Origin: Bacteroides helcogenes P 36-108
GTDB lineage: Bacteria > Bacteroidota > Bacteroidia > Bacteroidales > Bacteroidaceae
Assembly: GCF_000186225.1 (NCBI RefSeq)
Contig: NC_014933.1
Location: 62,001-126,000 of the forward strand
Length of the DNA: 64,000 nucleotides
Reading direction: 5' to 3'
In this document: positions 62,619 through 64,000 of the stretch, piece by piece
How the letters are laid out: every line of letters starts with the position of its first letter
How positions within the stretch are numbered: position 1 is the first letter of the stretch
Notes under the pieces: generated by a model
Database searches by the model: none
The model's input: the letters and a program-made list of their open reading frames with translations, nothing else
Told to the model about the DNA's origin: nothing
Made by a program: the position numbers and the translations under genes

Positions 62619-64000
62619 ATGAAAAAGAACTTCTTCAGAAAGAACGTCAGAAACATCCTTTGTTTCCTTGCCTTAGTCATTGCACCGAACGTTGCCGCAC
62701 AAGACAATCTGTCGGCACTGCTCCCCCTGCCCAATCACATAGAGCAACGAAAAGGATTTTTTTCCTTATCCACGAGCGAACAAGTCACCACCAACTCCGG
62801 TGAACTGCAGTTTGCGGTCACAGAGTTGCAGCACATCTTCCGGCAACGCTTCGGCTATGAACCGCAGTACGGAAAGAATGGAAAAATCAAGCTGATACTT
62901 GACAACCGAATCAACAGTGACGAGCAATACCGCCTGACCATCGCTCCACAGGGCATCACCGTAAAAGGGAAAACGCCAGCAGGCATACTCTACGGTATCT
63001 ATACACTGGATCAAGTGCTCCTGGGCGATGTAGTGAACACTAAAAACAGCAAGATTCAGTCTCTCTACATCGAAGACCAACCTGTCTATCCATACCGTGC
63101 GCTAATGCTCGATCCAGCCCGCCACTTCCTGCCAATTGATGACGTGAAGCATTACATCCGACAGATGGCCCGCTACAAGTACAACGTTCTCCAGCTCCAC
63201 CTCAGCGATGACCAAGGCTGGCGCATCGAAATAAAGAGCCATCCGAAGCTGACTGAAGTCGGCGCATATCCTACCTCCAAAGGTGGTGAGGGAAGCCCTG
63301 ACAATGGTTTCTATACTCAGGAACAACTGAAAGAGCTTGTCCGCTATGCCGCTAATCTGAATGTGGAAATCATCCCCGAAATAGACATCCCCGGCCATAC
63401 AGCCGCCCTCCTTATGGCCTATCCCGAACTGCATTGCGACATCCACCAAGACACGATCTTTGAATTCGGGAAAACCTTCAACCTCATGTTGTCTGCCGCC
63501 AATCCCAAAGTATATGAAGTTCTTGACGACATCATCCGCGAAATTTCCACAATCTTCCCGTCCAAGAAAATCCACCTCGGAGGAGACGAATCGGCCATAG
63601 CAAGCAATTGGGCAAAGAGCCCCGAACACCTGCGACTGATGAAGGAGCATGGCTATACCAAAGCCGACCAACTGATGAACATCTTCTTCGGCAAAGTGCT
63701 GGCTTCCACCAAGAAGTACGGTCTGCACACCATCCTTTGGTGCGAACTGGATAACATCTATATGCCCGCCAACACCTATCTTTTCGACTATCCGCAGGAT
63801 GTAACACTCGTCACCTGGCGAAATGCCCTTACGCCCAAGTGCATAGAGCTGACCCGGAAAGCGGGCAATGCGCTGATTCTTGCCCCCGGTGAATATGCTT
63901 ACTTGGACTACCCGCAGTATAAGAACGACTTTCCGGAATTCAACAATTGGGGCATGCCCACAACAACCCTGCAGAAGACTTTTGAATTTGACCCTACCTA
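62619..64000 (+). CDS. GH20 beta-N-acetylhexosaminidase, C-terminus cut by window edge
   Basis: The first 460 codons are present. Signal peptide (ILCFLALVIAPNVAAQ), GH20b-type N-terminal domain (about 35-150), then the GH20 barrel: ARHFLPIDDVKHYIRQMARY, LSDDQGWRIEIKSHPKLTEV, EIDIPGHTAALLMAYPEL and HLGGDESAIA with the catalytic Asp-Glu near residue 327. It removes terminal beta-GlcNAc/GalNAc in the periplasm or at the surface. It shares the GH20 plan of the PUL enzyme at 15762-18083 but has different sequence and no lipobox. The gene follows nadK and may belong to it or to a locus beyond the edge. Confidence 0.92.
   Translation, partial: MKKNFFRKNVRNILCFLALVIAPNVAAQDNLSALLPLPNHIEQRKGFFSLSTSEQVTTNSGELQFAVTELQHIFRQRFGYEPQYGKNGKIKLILDNRINSDEQYRLTIAPQGITVKGKTPAGILYGIYTLDQVLLGDVVNTKNSKIQSLYIEDQPVYPYRALMLDPARHFLPIDDVKHYIRQMARYKYNVLQLHLSDDQGWRIEIKSHPKLTEVGAYPTSKGGEGSPDNGFYTQEQLKELVRYAANLNVEIIPEIDIPGHTAALLMAYPELHCDIHQDTIFEFGKTFNLMLSAANPKVYEVLDDIIREISTIFPSKKIHLGGDESAIASNWAKSPEHLRLMKEHGYTKADQLMNIFFGKVLASTKKYGLHTILWCELDNIYMPANTYLFDYPQDVTLVTWRNALTPKCIELTRKAGNALILAPGEYAYLDYPQYKNDFPEFNNWGMPTTTLQKTFEFDPT

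Noticed and set aside
62619..64000. Right-edge GH20 gene as part of the GPI-like PUL
   Set aside because: It is 29 kb away, on the other strand, beyond many housekeeping genes, and lacks the TGCGC operator.

Overview
The window looks like a chromosomal segment of a gut Bacteroides species. The evidence is two SusC/SusD polysaccharide-utilization loci (PULs), lipoprotein glycosidases, serine-type sulfatases, many TAnnTTTG-type minus-7 promoter boxes (the Bacteroidales sigma-70 signature), weak ribosome binding sites and moderate GC. I see no integrase, transposase, phage gene, CRISPR array, rRNA or tRNA.

Layout: (1) 1-7864, minus strand: the promoter-proximal part of a PUL (susC, susD, two sulfatases, the second cut by the left edge), with a good promoter about 160 bp upstream of susC. 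(2) 8346-14298: housekeeping genes rpe, fmt, a CLC channel with CBS domains, a Sua5/YrdC protein and a thioesterase, then a XylR-like AraC-family regulator. (3) 14300-33286, minus strand: an eleven-gene PUL. In transcription order it holds a PI-PLC-like phosphodiesterase, a ROK sugar kinase, SusC, SusD, a GH92 mannosidase, an EEP-family phosphatase/phosphodiesterase, an alkaline phosphatase, a GH63-like (alpha/alpha)6 hydrolase, a GH125 alpha-1,6-mannosidase, a GH20 hexosaminidase and a metallophosphoesterase carrying the same PA14-like module as the GH92 enzyme. (4) 33405-39110: a 1332-residue Schlafen/AlbA_2-type protein, a 20-bp inverted repeat, a DUF6266 protein and YaaA. (5) 39345-50499, plus strand: recJ, recQ, a TPR protein, an aromatic amino acid operon (prephenate dehydratase, aminotransferase, DAHP synthase/chorismate mutase, prephenate dehydrogenase) and dnaG. 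(6) 50519-61578, minus strand: folE-SPOR-tpiA-DoxX-DUF1599, an M23/LysM protein, and the run pdxJ-exbB-exbD-tonB-DJ-1-ispD-recG. (7) 61683-64000, plus strand: nadK and a GH20 hexosaminidase cut by the right edge.

The most interesting region is the PUL at 14.3-33.3 kb. Four phosphate-ester hydrolase families sit with alpha-1,2- and alpha-1,6-mannosidases, a beta-hexosaminidase and a PI-PLC-like enzyme. Together they match most of the bonds in a GPI anchor (phosphoethanolamine, Man-alpha1,2-Man-alpha1,6-Man, beta-GalNAc branch, inositol phosphate). Phosphatidylinositol mannosides or phosphorylated N-glycans are the main alternatives. The PI-PLC and ROK promoters carry the same element: two TGCGC half-sites 21 bp apart, placed at exactly the same distance from a minus-7 box. 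This ties the PI-PLC gene to the rest of the locus. A strong intrinsic terminator after susD should make the enzymes less abundant than the SusCD transporter.

The second clear regulatory find is a 28-residue leader peptide, 10 of whose residues 6-16 are Tyr or Phe, ahead of the aromatic operon. It is followed by mutually exclusive antiterminator and terminator pairings, which is a classical attenuator. The minus-33 boxes of the aromatic and dnaG promoters lie inside the upstream genes' terminator arms.
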